Of a DNA stretch of 64,000 bases, positions 1-12,881 are shown one piece after another (the stretch's first letter is position 1; each line of letters opens with the position of its first letter). A model generated the notes under the pieces. The model saw nothing but the letters and a program-made list of their open reading frames with translations, was not told the DNA's origin and searched no databases. Made by a program: the position numbers and the translations under genes. Source of the DNA: Elysia crispata (taxonomy: Eukaryota > Mollusca > Gastropoda > Plakobranchidae); the NCBI GenBank assembly GCA_033675545.1, contig JAWDGP010004637.1, positions 197,001 through 261,000 of the forward strand, written 5' to 3'.

Positions 1-3000
1 GTCTTGATAGAAGCTAAGCCATCTTGCTGTCTCTGGTAATCAAAGCGAGAGAATGATCCCTTGAGTGAAGCTCCTGTATGGGTCATGTCAATGTGTTCCT
101 CCACAGCAATGTTCCCCCAATGGGAGACCTCCACTACTCGTTCCATGGATGTCACTGTCAAGAATGGGCTGTTGTTCTCCTCATGGACTTTCAAAGGAGC
201 CTAGAGGACATAAAATGTTAGACATAATGAACGTTAACCAATTTATAACGAAGTTCTAAACTGTGTCAGACTTCAAATCTAATCAGTTTTATATGAGGTT
301 TTGACCATAGCGAAAAAATATAACTTCAAATGGGCAGATGACAAATAACTCTAAAAGTTGTTCAAATTTGTTTGAGAGGAAAGGATTGCCTAAAATACCA
401 CTAAAACTTTTCACACTGTACCTTTCTACCACTACTTATGTAGGCATAATATGACAGAAAAATATTTCAAGGGGCATAAAAGTCAAAAAAAAAAATCACA
501 ATCTTTAGGAAAGAAGCAGTATATGCCTTAACTGTGATTACTAGTTTCATTTGAGCATAGATACCTCTGCAAATGCAGATTTGTCTTCATATGGCCCATA
601 GATGATGGATGTATCACTCTGGGAAACAGGTTTGGTCTTGGTATACGATTCTACATTTGAGCTGGTAGTGACTACAGTTGTTGTTTGAGATGTGGTGGGG
701 TAAGGGCTGTAGAAGTACAGATTGGCTTCTAGCACAACCAGTTGCTTCTCTGCCTGCAAAGAAAAAAATCATGATCTGAGAAAAGAAAGCTATGAAATAA
801 GCCAGCTTGAATTCATACAACAGACTCTTTGTTCTACTGAATTTACTGGTCTTTATTGAAGATATAAACAAGCGCAAAGGTGCCAACATGACATCTAGAT
901 CAAGAAAATGCTGAATCTCTTATTTATTTTCATTGAGTTGTATGGCACTCCTACGAGTAGAGGAAAAAAAATAATAACGCCAGGAGTCAACATCAATTGA
1001 CTTCTAACTGCATGTGCATCATTTGACTCAAAATTTTGAAATTATCAAAACAATGAGCTGACCTTTTATCTTATATCAAATTATCCTATAGAAACAAAAA
1101 AAAAACAAACAACACAACACACCAAAACAAAAACTAAGCAAACTTTAGTGCTACCAAATGTGTGAATTAGTTTTCGTCACTACCAACAATTACAACTATG
1201 CTTACCTGGGCAATTTCAGAAGGATATGGACGGAGGATATGAGAGAAGATTGCCTCCAGTTCAACAACTGTTGTTTTCCCACCATCTAAGGCAGATCTCA
1301 ATGTTACACGGTAGAATGTTTTATCACTGGAATAGAAAATAAAATTAACATTAAATTAAAAAAAAAAAAATGGCCTCACAATTGTCATCTGAATGTGGGT
1401 TTAGAAAACAATTTAAGTGCATTATAAAAATATCTTGGTTAAGGTAAATATAGTTTAGACTTCAGTATTCTATCCATTGGTATTACACTAGAGGTTAAAA
1501 AAAAAAAAAAGAACAACAATTTTGTAAAGGTCAAATTGAATTGTGGTCTGTGCAGTTTCATACAAATAATAATTATTTGAAGTGAACAGACTACAGCTGG
1601 TTTTTTTTTGTTGCCATAGAGCTTCATAAGACATCAACATTTTCAACTTATTCTGTAATTCATTCATCCAAGTTAAATGAAGTTTAAAGAGGCAAAAATT
1701 CATGTTCAATCAAGCCTTAGCTTTAGTACTAGGCCAGCAGAAAGAACAGTTCACGGGACCTTTCCACTTAAACATAGAAATTAGATTGAAACATTGTATT
1801 TGAAACAAAATTTTTACAAAACAAAAAAATTCACAAAAATACCTGTGCCCTGCAACAGTTGTAAGTGAAACATCTAATTTCTCTTTATCATCTTTGGACT
1901 GAAAAAAAAAGTCAAGCGCAATTTAAACCAACATATATAATGATATATACGAAATTTTATCAAATATAATCACAAGTAGTGTCCTGATAAAAGGAAAAAC
2001 AAGAACTGAAGAAGTTAACTGTACCAACTGTAACATCATTATCAGTTCCACAACTACAGGCAAATCAGAAACCATAATTTCATTGAGATAATCTACAATT
2101 TTTAAATGACCAGGATATTATAAATTTGCATTATGATATATCCAAAATGGGTAAATGGTATCAAAGTTAAACTGTAATGTAAAATTTGTGAGTAGAACGT
2201 CATTATATCTATAGGGACAAACTAAAATGCACTGTTGATTACATTCCACAACCACTGTGCAACAGATTAATTTGAATTCATATCTAAAAAGATATCCAAC
2301 ATTCATGGAAGCTCCTCTCCAGCGAGCAAGCAAAAAAAAAGGTTTGGGAATTTTTTTTGATCAAATCAATCAAGCTGCTCAATCTTAGGTTGGATTTTGA
2401 ACATTTCTTCTTGCTATACAGCAGCATCCAAGAACCCTTCGCTATACCTGAGATTGCTTAGATATGATATAGCTTCTTCAAAGTGAGGATGGGTTTTCTC
2501 TTACATGTAATCATAATATTGTCAGTCCAGTAAGGTGTAAAATAAAAAGTGGGCTGTTTGCAGCATCCGAGAACCCTTCGCTATACCTGAGATTGCTTAG
2601 ATATGATATCTACTACTACAGGTACAGCTTCTTCAAAGTGGGGATGGGTTTTTGAGAATGTGAGTGAAGGTTGCATGATGGTAATCTCAACTAGAATTGC
2701 ACCATTTGCAAATTCTTCCAATTCTTAACTTTTTCACAGAGTATTATGGCATGTTGCACAGTTAAACAGTGTAAGGTGTGTTCCACGATCAGGTTGAAAG
2801 GCAGAGATTAATAGCGATGCCCATTGGTTAGCATGATTTTCAACACAAACAGGTTTATGATATATTTTACATGATTTGAATCAGAAATGTTGAACTTGAA
2901 GATGTGAATAAACTGCTGTAATGTGAACATGTTTGGTATGGTATTATACTATTAAATATATTTTTTTATATATATATATTTTGAGAGGGCTGACCAATCT

Positions 3001-3744
3001 TATTCAGAGATATCAAGTCAAGCTAACATTCTCTAAGAGTAAGAGACAAAGTCCAAGGCTAGATTTTTAGGGTGATCAGCAAGTTCTGAAGTTTACCACT
3101 GACAAAAATTGTGAGTGGGAAACTTTTTGGTATCACCAAAATGTATTACTTTAGTTTTTCACGCTCTCCATATTGGGTTTCCGACTTTTTTTTACATTTA
3201 GTTACAAGGAGGGTTTTAACTATCCAGACTTAAACGATATTTAAACTACTGGAGCCATGGATGGACTGCTAGGGGCCGTTGATTTTTAAAATCTGAACCT
3301 ACAAAATTATTATTGCCGGTAGATACCTCATCCCAGCATTAGGCCCTACTAGATCTAGATCTAGATCTAGTTTAAACGAGGTGTCTTGTAGCAGACTATA
3401 ATGTAGGCCTAGGCCTATTTGGCTATAGATCTAGAGATCTAAATTCAGATCTAATGTTGATTGATTTTTCAGTAGAAATCTATTATATTTACATAAAAGC
3501 TCACCGATGCACCAATGAAAGCAATACTGTTCTTTAGAAGAGGTTCGACTGAGAAAAGGAATGATCTCACTGGGCTGGTGCCTTTGTTTTCCAAAGTAAC
3601 TGATGTTGAGGTTTTCACCAAATGGCTAGAAATGTCAATTTTCCTGTCAATTTTGGCATTCACAATATTTTTGTCAATTGTATCAGTGTTCGTTTTGCAA
3701 AACGTCAATTGCAAAAGCAAACAAAGTACAATAAGAGACTTCAT
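1..3744 (-). CDS. RPN1: Ribophorin I, oligosaccharyltransferase subunit 1 (5' part, five exons; continues past left edge)
   Basis: Subunit of the ER oligosaccharyltransferase, which transfers the N-glycan to nascent proteins at the translocon. Coding exons read on the minus strand: 3505-3744, 1843-1898, 1206-1326, 565-753 and 1-200 (cut by the window edge). All junctions are GT-AG and the frame stays open for about 268 codons of a family usually near 600. The start at 3744 gives a hydrophobic signal peptide ([16 protein letters not shown]). Ribophorin I landmarks follow: [13 protein letters not shown], then [33 protein letters not shown] and [14 protein letters not shown]. The transmembrane segment and cytosolic tail are outside the window. 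The gene is divergent from IPO9, with 221 bp between start codons. Orthology is by recalled family similarity; no search was run. Confidence 0.93.
2420..2652. repeat. Direct duplication in RPN1 intron 1
   Basis: Two copies of a sequence beginning gcagcatcc(a/g)agaaccc lie at about 2420-2496 and 2560-2652, offset by about 139 bp. They run through the same GCTATACCTGAGATTGC stretch and end in CTTCTTCAAAGTG(A/G)GGATGGG. The second copy carries roughly 18 extra bases (ctactactacaggtac) before the shared end. Near-identity points to a recent local duplication. No coding potential was seen. Confidence 0.8.
3349..3454. repeat. GATCTA-type palindromic simple repeat cluster
   Basis: Overlapping GATCTAG/TCTAGA palindromes run at 3349-3370 and again at 3426-3454, with AGGCCTAGGCCTA between them. 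The cluster lies just inside RPN1 intron 1. A matching cluster sits just inside IPO9 intron 1 on the other side of the shared promoter. Confidence 0.7.
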
Positions 3745-3965
3745 CGCGACTCAGACGTCTGATTCTGTTCGCCTTGGTTGGAAGGGAAAGTAAACCGGCG
3801 AATCGTTTTACTCCACGAGAAGTAGACGCCGGAAATAAGCTATAAAGAGTTGTCCAGTTGGCAAAGCCGATAAGTTCTAAAAAACTTAGATCGGAAATTC
3901 ATAGGCTTTGAGTGAACAACGTTTCCATGCTTGTTGACGGAAGTGAGTAAGACTTTTGTATCAAA
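3745..3965. promoter_or_regulatory. Divergent promoter shared by RPN1 and IPO9
   Basis: Only 221 bp separate the RPN1 start codon (3744, minus) from the IPO9 start codon (3966, plus), so both promoters and both 5' leaders must lie here or overlap. Visible motifs are a CAGACGTCTG palindrome at 3752-3761, an ETS-like CCGGAAAT at 3829-3836, and ACGGAAGTGA at 3937-3946. The IPO9 start itself sits in AAAATGGCGG, which resembles a YY1 site of the kind common at housekeeping promoters. No clear TATA box was seen. Motif functions are inferred from known consensus sequences. Confidence 0.6.
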
Positions 3966-6900
3966 ATGGCGGGAGCCGATGTAGATAGAAACCGATCATT
4001 GAAGGAAACAATTTACGAAAGTTTAACTGCCATTCTCTCACCCGACTTGCTTGTTCGATCTGGTGGAGAGGATCAGATTAAAGCATTGGAAGTTACAGAA
4101 GGTATCATACGTTTGTATCCATATCCTGTAGTGGCATCCCCAGAACATGCTTGATCTAGATCTAGATCTAGGCCTAGATCTAAGCTAGATTCTAGATGAG
4201 GGAGAGGTCACAGAGTGAAACTATGGATCAAGGGCAGAATCGAGGATTTGTAACAAGAAAAGCAAGATCTAGATTTTGATGTCTCTTTTTATGAAAAGGC
4301 CTAGATCATGAAATTTTTAATTTTTCACTTTTTGAAACTTTTGCACTTTGCTTTTGGGCATCATCAGAAAGGAAGGCTGGTGGCTTTAGGGTTAATGCGT
4401 CTGCCTTTATAGCTGCAAAGGACTTAGATGTCTATATTGGATTGCCACCACACCTTTAGGTAAATTAGGGGCCTCATCTTGTCAATTCTGCCCTACCTGA
4501 CAAGAGCTAGAAGTTTTCTGCTCAAATCATCTTGCTCTTAGTCTTAGTGGACAGGCAATTTCATTTTCAATCAAAATGTAACAAACACAGTTCTAAAGGA
4601 CTTCTGGTTGGGTATGTTGTTTTAGTTTATTAAGATGATTTGGAATTTTTTGCTAATTCATTGTTAGAGCATGATTTACACTTACCGTTACTTCAGGGGT
4701 TAAAAAATTCTATGATCCTATTAAACAGGTAAACTTTAAAAACATCCTTAGCAATAGCATGATAGAATTACCATACCCATTTGGAAGTCCTTCCAAAACA
4801 CCGAATGAGTCCTGAGTCTTTGATACTCAAGACTGGTGTGTAGTCTATAGATCCTAATTTGTGATTGCAATGCTTAAATTTTAAACTCTTTTGACAATAA
4901 AAATAAGGCAACATGATGTTAGCCAACTTAAAACTTGACTTTTGAAGCACTTTTAAATTTGATTAAAATACTCGGCAATAAAAAATCTTAGTTCTTTTGT
5001 ACAATGTGTAGTCATAAAAATTTGATAAAACATCGTGGCAGCACTCGCTGATTTATGCCTGATCCCATAATTTGTCCACATTGCAGTCATTATACATACA
5101 TGTGAGTGTTCCAAATTCAGTGGAATGAGATTAACTAAAACTTTAATATTTAAAGCCAACATCTCTGGACCAGAATAAATGACTTTATATTATATGCAAC
5201 TTTTTCCAATCGAGTTGGTTTTTTAACAGTTTGTACACAAAACACAAAATAGGAACTTTACCTAGAGGAGTTAATGTTATTGTTAAAATGCAAGAATTTC
5301 TTAGATAAAAGCAAGTCAGTTTTATTTGGCTTTCTTTGTATTATAAATATTAGAATTTGAGCTTGTCAAGCATTTAAATACTAGGTTTCAAAGTTTTAAT
5401 TTGTGAAACCTGATTTTTTAACTGCCTCAAAAGAGAATAATTCTGAAGCTATGATAATTACGGAAAAAGAAGTAGAAGTAATAAAAATGTTTTAATACCT
5501 TGGTGTTGGTGTAGGTAAATATTTTAGAAATAACTTACTCAATATAATATACTAGCTTTATACAGAAACATGAATGCATCCAGCTTTTACATATACATTC
5601 AAACATACTTAAACTGAAAAGAAATCGAAAATCGATTTCTCCTTTTTCCCTTTTATAAAACCTGCAGTAAACCGAAATCATCAGCCAGCATACTATGGCT
5701 AAACCAAAAGGAAATTCTGACTTCAGCCCGCTGGTTGGTAGGATTTCTAAAAAAAATCGGCTCTTTCTGACACTCCTTTCCCCATCTTATCTTTATTGCA
5801 ATGCGTTTCTGCTGCCAATCATGAGTCTACAAAGCTATTATTATCAAGGCCTAACATCAACCACTCTCTCACTACATAAACAGTGCTAGCAATAGGCTTA
5901 CAGTTACAAGCTGATCATTGCGAGCCATCTAGGCCTAGCCAATGCAGTCCCTAACACCAAATGTGCAAAGCCAAGCAAAAGTTGTTGCATCATTCATCCC
6001 TGTCTGCGCATGATGCTTGGCAATCAGCTGTGTTCAAAAATCCATGCTGGCAGATCAGCAGACAAACTGAGGCAATGCTAAATTGTTTGCAGTGGGTCAC
6101 TGGTCAGGCTCGCACACGCATTGTTACCGTTACTAAATTTAGGACTAGGAGTGCCTTGAAATTAAAAGGGGAGGAGGGGAATTCTAGCTTTAGGAAGAAA
6201 GGATAAGTGAGGAAGGAAAAGAATGAGAGATAAGCTTAAGCAAAGAGCGATTGGCTGATTTTGTGTTACACAAGTGTGGGTGCCGGCTGTTGTTGATTGG
6301 CTTAAAATACGGATCTTAATAGGATCGACCTAGCCTTTTCTTTGTCAAAGCATGCATTATTCCCACTCTAGCTTTGCTTCGTAATGTTCATGTCAGTTCA
6401 TCAGAGTTCCCTCATCGCTCCAGATCTAGTCTAAATTAAAGTTCTTCACTTCACAAAATCTTCACGACTTAGAGTAACTTAGACTGAATTTTGAAACAAT
6501 GTCAAAAAGAAAACACACGGCTTACTCACTGGAGTTCAAGCTTCAAGTCTTGAAAGAAGTTGATGAGAAAAAGTTGACAAAAACAGAAGTCTGTTGCAAA
6601 CACTGAATCCGAACTAATCTAGATAATCTAGATAACATTGTCGACAATTCTTGGCAGCTGAGGAAAGATAGAAAAGGCTAAAGGCATATTTCTTCCAAAT
6701 AGCAAGAAAATGAAGCATGCCAGTCCTGAGGACATGGAAGCAGTATTGTATGCTTGGCTCAAGCAAGCTCGCACATTAAATGTGCCTGGGTCAGGACCTA
6801 TCTTATTGGAAAAAGCCTCAGAAATTTCATTTCAAAGTCGATGGAGGCGGGCTCGAGCATTTCAAGCAATGAAAAGCCATCGTTTTCCGCATCATCAGCG

Positions 6901-9900
6901 ATGAAGCAACAATGGTCCCTAAACAAGATGCAGACACCTGGCAACAAATGTCTCACAAGTCATCCTGAAAAAATATGCTCCATCATGTAATTTTCATCAC
7001 AAGTTTCGTGGCTTATTATGTTCCTTTATTATTTTTTTTTTGTTTTGTTTTATCTTGAACTATGTTAAAAACGAAATTGAAATTAGACCCCCTAAAATTT
7101 CAGTTTAAACATGTTTCAGTGTATGTGTTATTTTATTATTTACACACCTGAATTTTTATACATGTATTTATATCTTTTTTTATGATAATGGGCATGTCAA
7201 TTAAGAATTTTCTCAAGAGGGATGGATTAATTAAATTTTATCTTTTATCAAAATTTGTGCACTAATATCTCTGGACCAGAATAAATGACTTTATTAGCAA
7301 CTTTTTCCAATTGAGTAGGATTAAACAATTGGTACACAAAATAGGAAGTTTTTTTTCCGAAAGGCGTTGATCTTATTGCTATAATGCAAGAATTTCTTAG
7401 ATAAAAAGCAAAGCAGTTTTATGTGCCTCTAAATATAAATATTAAAATTTGAAGTTGTCAAGCATTTGAATAGGAATTCAAAAGTGTTAATTTGGTAAAC
7501 CTGATTTTTTAACTACATGTATATATATATTAGTGGAATGTAACATTTAGAAACTTTCACTCGCTTGTTTATGAAGAGTAAGCACAAACTGCCCTAACTA
7601 ATCCCCAGTGCCTTAAATTAAAAGAAACTCACTTTATTTTGAAACTACTATTTACCAGCTTTGTACTTTTTTGTTACTGGGTCTTTACATATTAATAATC
7701 GCTTTTACTAGGTCTGAAGTTGCAAGTTGATGGTCTAGTGTTGACATGCTAAAAAAGAATCTTGTGAAAACTAAACTATTGTCATGTATCTTTCAACACG
7801 AGAACATAATTTGAACAGCTCTAGGTTCATAGTCATACAGATGCACGGTAATACATCTCCTAAACTTTGTTTTCAAGTACCATTTAATGCACATCTTGGA
7901 TATTTTTCAACGGAAGATGTCATCATTTCAGAAGGAAATATGGACACTAGAGCTGATTTTAAACCTGACTGTACAAAATATTTTACACTTCCCTTGATAT
8001 AGGTAGGTCATGCGGCAATAGTATAAAGCATAAAAAAAGTTAAATTCCATCAGTTAGGTGCCCTGCTCTTTAGCATAGGTGATCATGACCTTCCTTACAT
8101 CACTATCTCTTGTCACTTGTCATACATCAAGCCACTTTGTTAGTCCATCCAATATCTTTTCTCACTTTTTTCACCAGTTGCGTTTTCCTTTGATCTTTCC
8201 AGTTGTCATAAGATGTTCTAGATGCTCTCTTCTCATCACATGGCCAAAAAAGATTGCTTGGTGATTACAATATTCAGCGATCAAATTTCTATTGCCTCCA
8301 GTTTTGTTGATTTTTTTTAAGCTGTTTGGAAAATGTCCTGATCTATAAATATGATGTTCTTTGTAATATACAGCTCATTGATCAACAGTGCAATTAAATG
8401 ATTGCATGAGCACTACAAGTATGTGTGGCTATGTATGTGTGTAATAATGGGTCACATGTTCCATTACAGTCTGCCCTTCTGTGAGACCACAACTTCTTTG
8501 TTTCAGCCACAGCACTTAAATTCCTAAACCTTGGCCTTAGATCTTTAGATCTGGACAACTGCTTTCAATCTAGATGTATTTCAAATGACAAACGTCTTCC
8601 TTTTAATCTGCTGAAACTAAGTGCATGATATGCTTTCACATCTTGGAGTCATGATAAAGGCTGCAGAGTACTTTCGAGAATTGATGACAGTTAGTAACCT
8701 TGTATTGTTTATTTTGTAATTTTCTTTCTTTTCAATGATCAATAATGGTAACAATTGGATTTGTTATCTCCAGAATTTGGCGTGTATTTAGCTGAAATCA
8801 CAGTCGATCCACAAGGTCCTCTTGCAATTCGACAACTCGCATCAGTGTTGCTAAAGCAGTATGTTCATTGCCACTGGTCTCAGCATTCCGACAAATTTGA
8901 TCCACCAGAGACTACAGATGTGGTAAGGGCTTAAGTGTAACAAAAGTTTCTCTAACTTTGATTTAAATTGCTTCTTGATATATGAAGAAACCATCCAGTT
9001 ACTTTTTTTTATGGCAGGGTGGGTTTGGGTTGTTATAATTTGCCACCTCATGTACATGTAAATTATAATATGTCTTGGTATACTGAACCAGTTGAAGGTC
9101 AATAATAGTAACAGCAAATAATCTCGTGGCTTGATTTTGACCAGCAGGTTTAGTTGCTTCACTGCTTACAATTTAAACTTTGAATGTTTATCCAAAACAG
9201 GCAAAAAACCACATTCGCCAGCTGCTGCCTCAAGGTCTGTCTGAATCTATCAGTAAAGTTCGATCCAGCGTAGCATATGCTATCTCAGCCATTGCCCACT
9301 GGGATTGGCCGGAAGCATGGCCAGAGCTGTTTCCCCTGCTCATGCAGGCAGTGACAAGTAATCAGCCAAATGCTGTGCATGGTGCAATGCGAGTACTTTC
9401 AGGTTTGTGTTGAGGCTTTACTTTGTCTAAATTAACTATATGTAAATGAATTAAGTTTTCATGTGAGGCCTTTTTCAAGTGCATGGTGAATGCAATACTT
9501 AGAAACAGTCAGATGGCTTTTAGCTATCACAGCCCTCTTGGTGTTAGAAAACACCAATTTAGCTTTATAAGTCCTGATATCCTTGTCTGAACCTTAGTAT
9601 GATTAGTTTCAAAAATCATACATTAGTACTGAGTCTATGTAGATAGTTAACTCAGAGATAGAGGTCCTGAGCTCATGGCTAGTGTTGGACTGGGCCTGTG
9701 AAATTTTTCATTCAATTTTAATAATTTGTTGACAAATTAATTTCATTCTGCTACTGTGTATCTTTTTTATGACACTTAGCAAATGTCATAAGCCAGCTTT
9801 TAGATTAGAAATCTTTTTTCCCAAATTAAGTGCCCATTTTTGTAATTTTTGTTTTACCTTACTCATGTCTATCCAATCTCTCTTTTCAGAGTTCTGCCAG

Positions 9901-11101
9901 GATGTGACTGATACTCAAATGACCCATGTTGCTCCTGTTATCCTACCAGAACTGTACAAAGTTTTCATTGGAGCTGAAGTATGTCACTTGAGTTGAAACG
10001 TCCGGTACACAAATATGAAGAGCAATATCAGTTATGTTACTAACAGGAAGTAATGAGCTTTGCTTTACATATATATTTATATATATAGTGAGGAATGCTC
10101 AAGGGATTGAAAATTAGAAATTCAAGACAGAAAAGAAAACGAAGAACTTTGAAAAAGGATTGGTAAACTACGCTATTTTGTAAACAATTTCCTTTCAAAG
10201 GGCACATACTTTTATTTCTGCAGTTACAATACTTTTGTATGTTATTCTCATTTTTGACTGCATTGGGGATTTTCCGGTTATAACTGTTTACTACTTCTTT
10301 CAAATTGCTCATGCAGCTATAACTTAATTTTCCAGTGTTTTTATTAATGATTTGGTGGAGCTTGTTGTTATTCGGGAAACGTGTATTAAGCAGCGTGAAG
10401 AATTTTTTACCCGTCTTTGAAATGACGTTCATGCTTTATGGGGGGTTGAACCAAGTTACATGTCTGTTTCTTGATCTTCTTTTTGTTGTGTCATTTGTTT
10501 TATCGCCTTTATTTTCTGTTGTATCTCTTCTGCAGTTGCTCTTGGTGCTCATTGTGTTAGGTGGGCTGTCTACATACCATATTCCCTCCATTAGTAGCGC
10601 CATCTCTAATAAACGCGCCCCCCCCCCCTTTTCCCATCCAAGCAACACTTAAAAAACACCACTTTCGAGAACAAAAGATTCTTATTAAACTCAAACTCAA
10701 AACATTTATTAAGCGATCGATCTGATGATAACAACAGACAACACATGGAAACAATGAATGACTATGAAACTGCAATTGTCATCTCAAATTGGGGATGTCA
10801 AAGTCAGTACTAAGGCGTCTGAGGTTAATGTCCTGGACTATTGCAGTCCTCGTAGTCATCGGAATCGAATGACGCATCGCTTTCTTCACCCAACCATGGC
10901 ACTCTAAAACTAACTAGAGGGGGGGGCGACGGCGCAAACGGCGGCACTTTGTCTTTGAAGAAAGTCATCCAAAACATTCCTTTAGACGCACCCCCCCCCC
11001 TCCTTCTTCATTTTCACGCGCCCGGCGCTACTATTGGAACGAATACGGTATTTTCTTTTAGTGCTTTGGTATAAATCTTTGCTGCTTCGCTAAATGTTCA
11101 A

Positions 11102-11132
<31 letters not shown>

Positions 11133-12827
11133 CATTTTTTTTTACATGAAAGCAAAAAAATAAAACTTTGAGGAAAGTGTTTCTAGATTCAATCTCCCTT
11201 TTCATAATTGTTAGAGTTTTACATGTTTCAAGGACTACACAGAGAATGCTTTTTTTTTTGAGTGTGTGTATCTTTTAAAAAAATTATTCCAAAGCAATTT
11301 TTAATAGAAAGAAACTTTTCTACTCCAGACTTTTGGTGTACGGACTCGTTCAAGAGCTGTACATATTTTCAACATTGTTGCTGGTATGGTGTCTACAATG
11401 CAAGAATTTCAGAAGGTGAGAAGGATTTGTTATAAAGTCTGAGTCAGTCTGGTTTTGTTTACTATGGCAATTTTAAATACCAAGCTTTATGAAACTGAAA
11501 ACATTTATTTTAATTTTATCTTATTTTGATTCTTTTTTTTTCTCAGGGTATAGCAAAGCAACTCCTTTTCCCAGTACTACCCCAGTTCACTAAGACATTC
11601 ATCCAGTGCTTGCAAATGACAGAGTCTGAAACATGTGATAGTGGACTCAAACTTGAGGTCATAAAGGTAGGAAAGTTGAATTAAATATGACGGAAAAGAA
11701 GGTATGAAATAGAGCCATTGCAAAAAAAAAGTACATTGTCAAAGGCATTTGACTTTCTTTCTTTGTATTAGTTTTATCAGGGTTCCTGCTCAGACATTGA
11801 ATTCCAGGTGGGTTGAAAAACTCCTGGAACTATGTTATTATCCTTGAAAAATCTGGAATTGGGCCATTAAACACCGAAAAATGTTGAAAATTTGGGTTTT
11901 TTGCTTGAGCAATATGGTAAATTTACCTCAGTGGCTTTGGGGTTATGTAGTCTTAAGCAGGGTAGAAAGTGCAAGCCACAGGAGGCTAGGTCAGCTCATC
12001 CAGATAAGACTGGAGTTATACTGACACTATGTCAACATGCTTAACTAAATGCGACCTCCGAAATTAAGATACATGTTTCTGAAATAAATAATGGTAATTA
12101 TAATGAAGCAGACAATATGAAAGACAGTGATGTGTTGTGCACCACCCTCACTGAATAGGGAAACATGGTTGAGGCACCTTTTAGTCATACAAGATAAAGA
12201 CAAACAAAGAAATGGGTAAAGTGTACCCAACTGAGGTATCTGGAGTGGATTGAACTTTTATAGGTCAAAAACATTTTCAATTTCAGAATGAATAAATGAT
12301 AGATATTTCATTATTATGTCCACTAATTTTATTAGCATGGCTCATGTCCCTTAGATTGTGATTTGGGCTAGTTTGTTTAAAGTGAAGGTTAAATTATTTT
12401 CAATAAAATTAATATGAAGCTGTGCCTGCAGCATCTGCACGAAGTGGTGTTACAGAATAAGTACTCTCAACAATAAGTTTGTTGAAAAAAAGTTGATAAG
12501 TAAAAAATCATAAGCAAATTGAACAGTTGCAAATCATAATGATTAGAGATGTCTTTTAATGCCATCCATTTTATATTAAATTTGCGTTGATAGGATCTAG
12601 ACATAGATTCAGTCGTGTTCTTATCTAGATCGACAGTTTGGTGACTCTTATTTTCTTTTTGTCTTGGATATGAATCCTGAAGATTTTAGCCGAAACGCAT
12701 GTTTCAGTTTTAGATTTGGCCTGAAACTGGAGCCTAGTCATGATCTACTCAGACATTAGACTTTTAGTGCCTTTCTTATTTAAGCTGTGTAGTTTAGTAT
12801 ATCAAGAAGAGATTAATCATTTAAATG

Positions 12828-12881
<54 letters not shown>

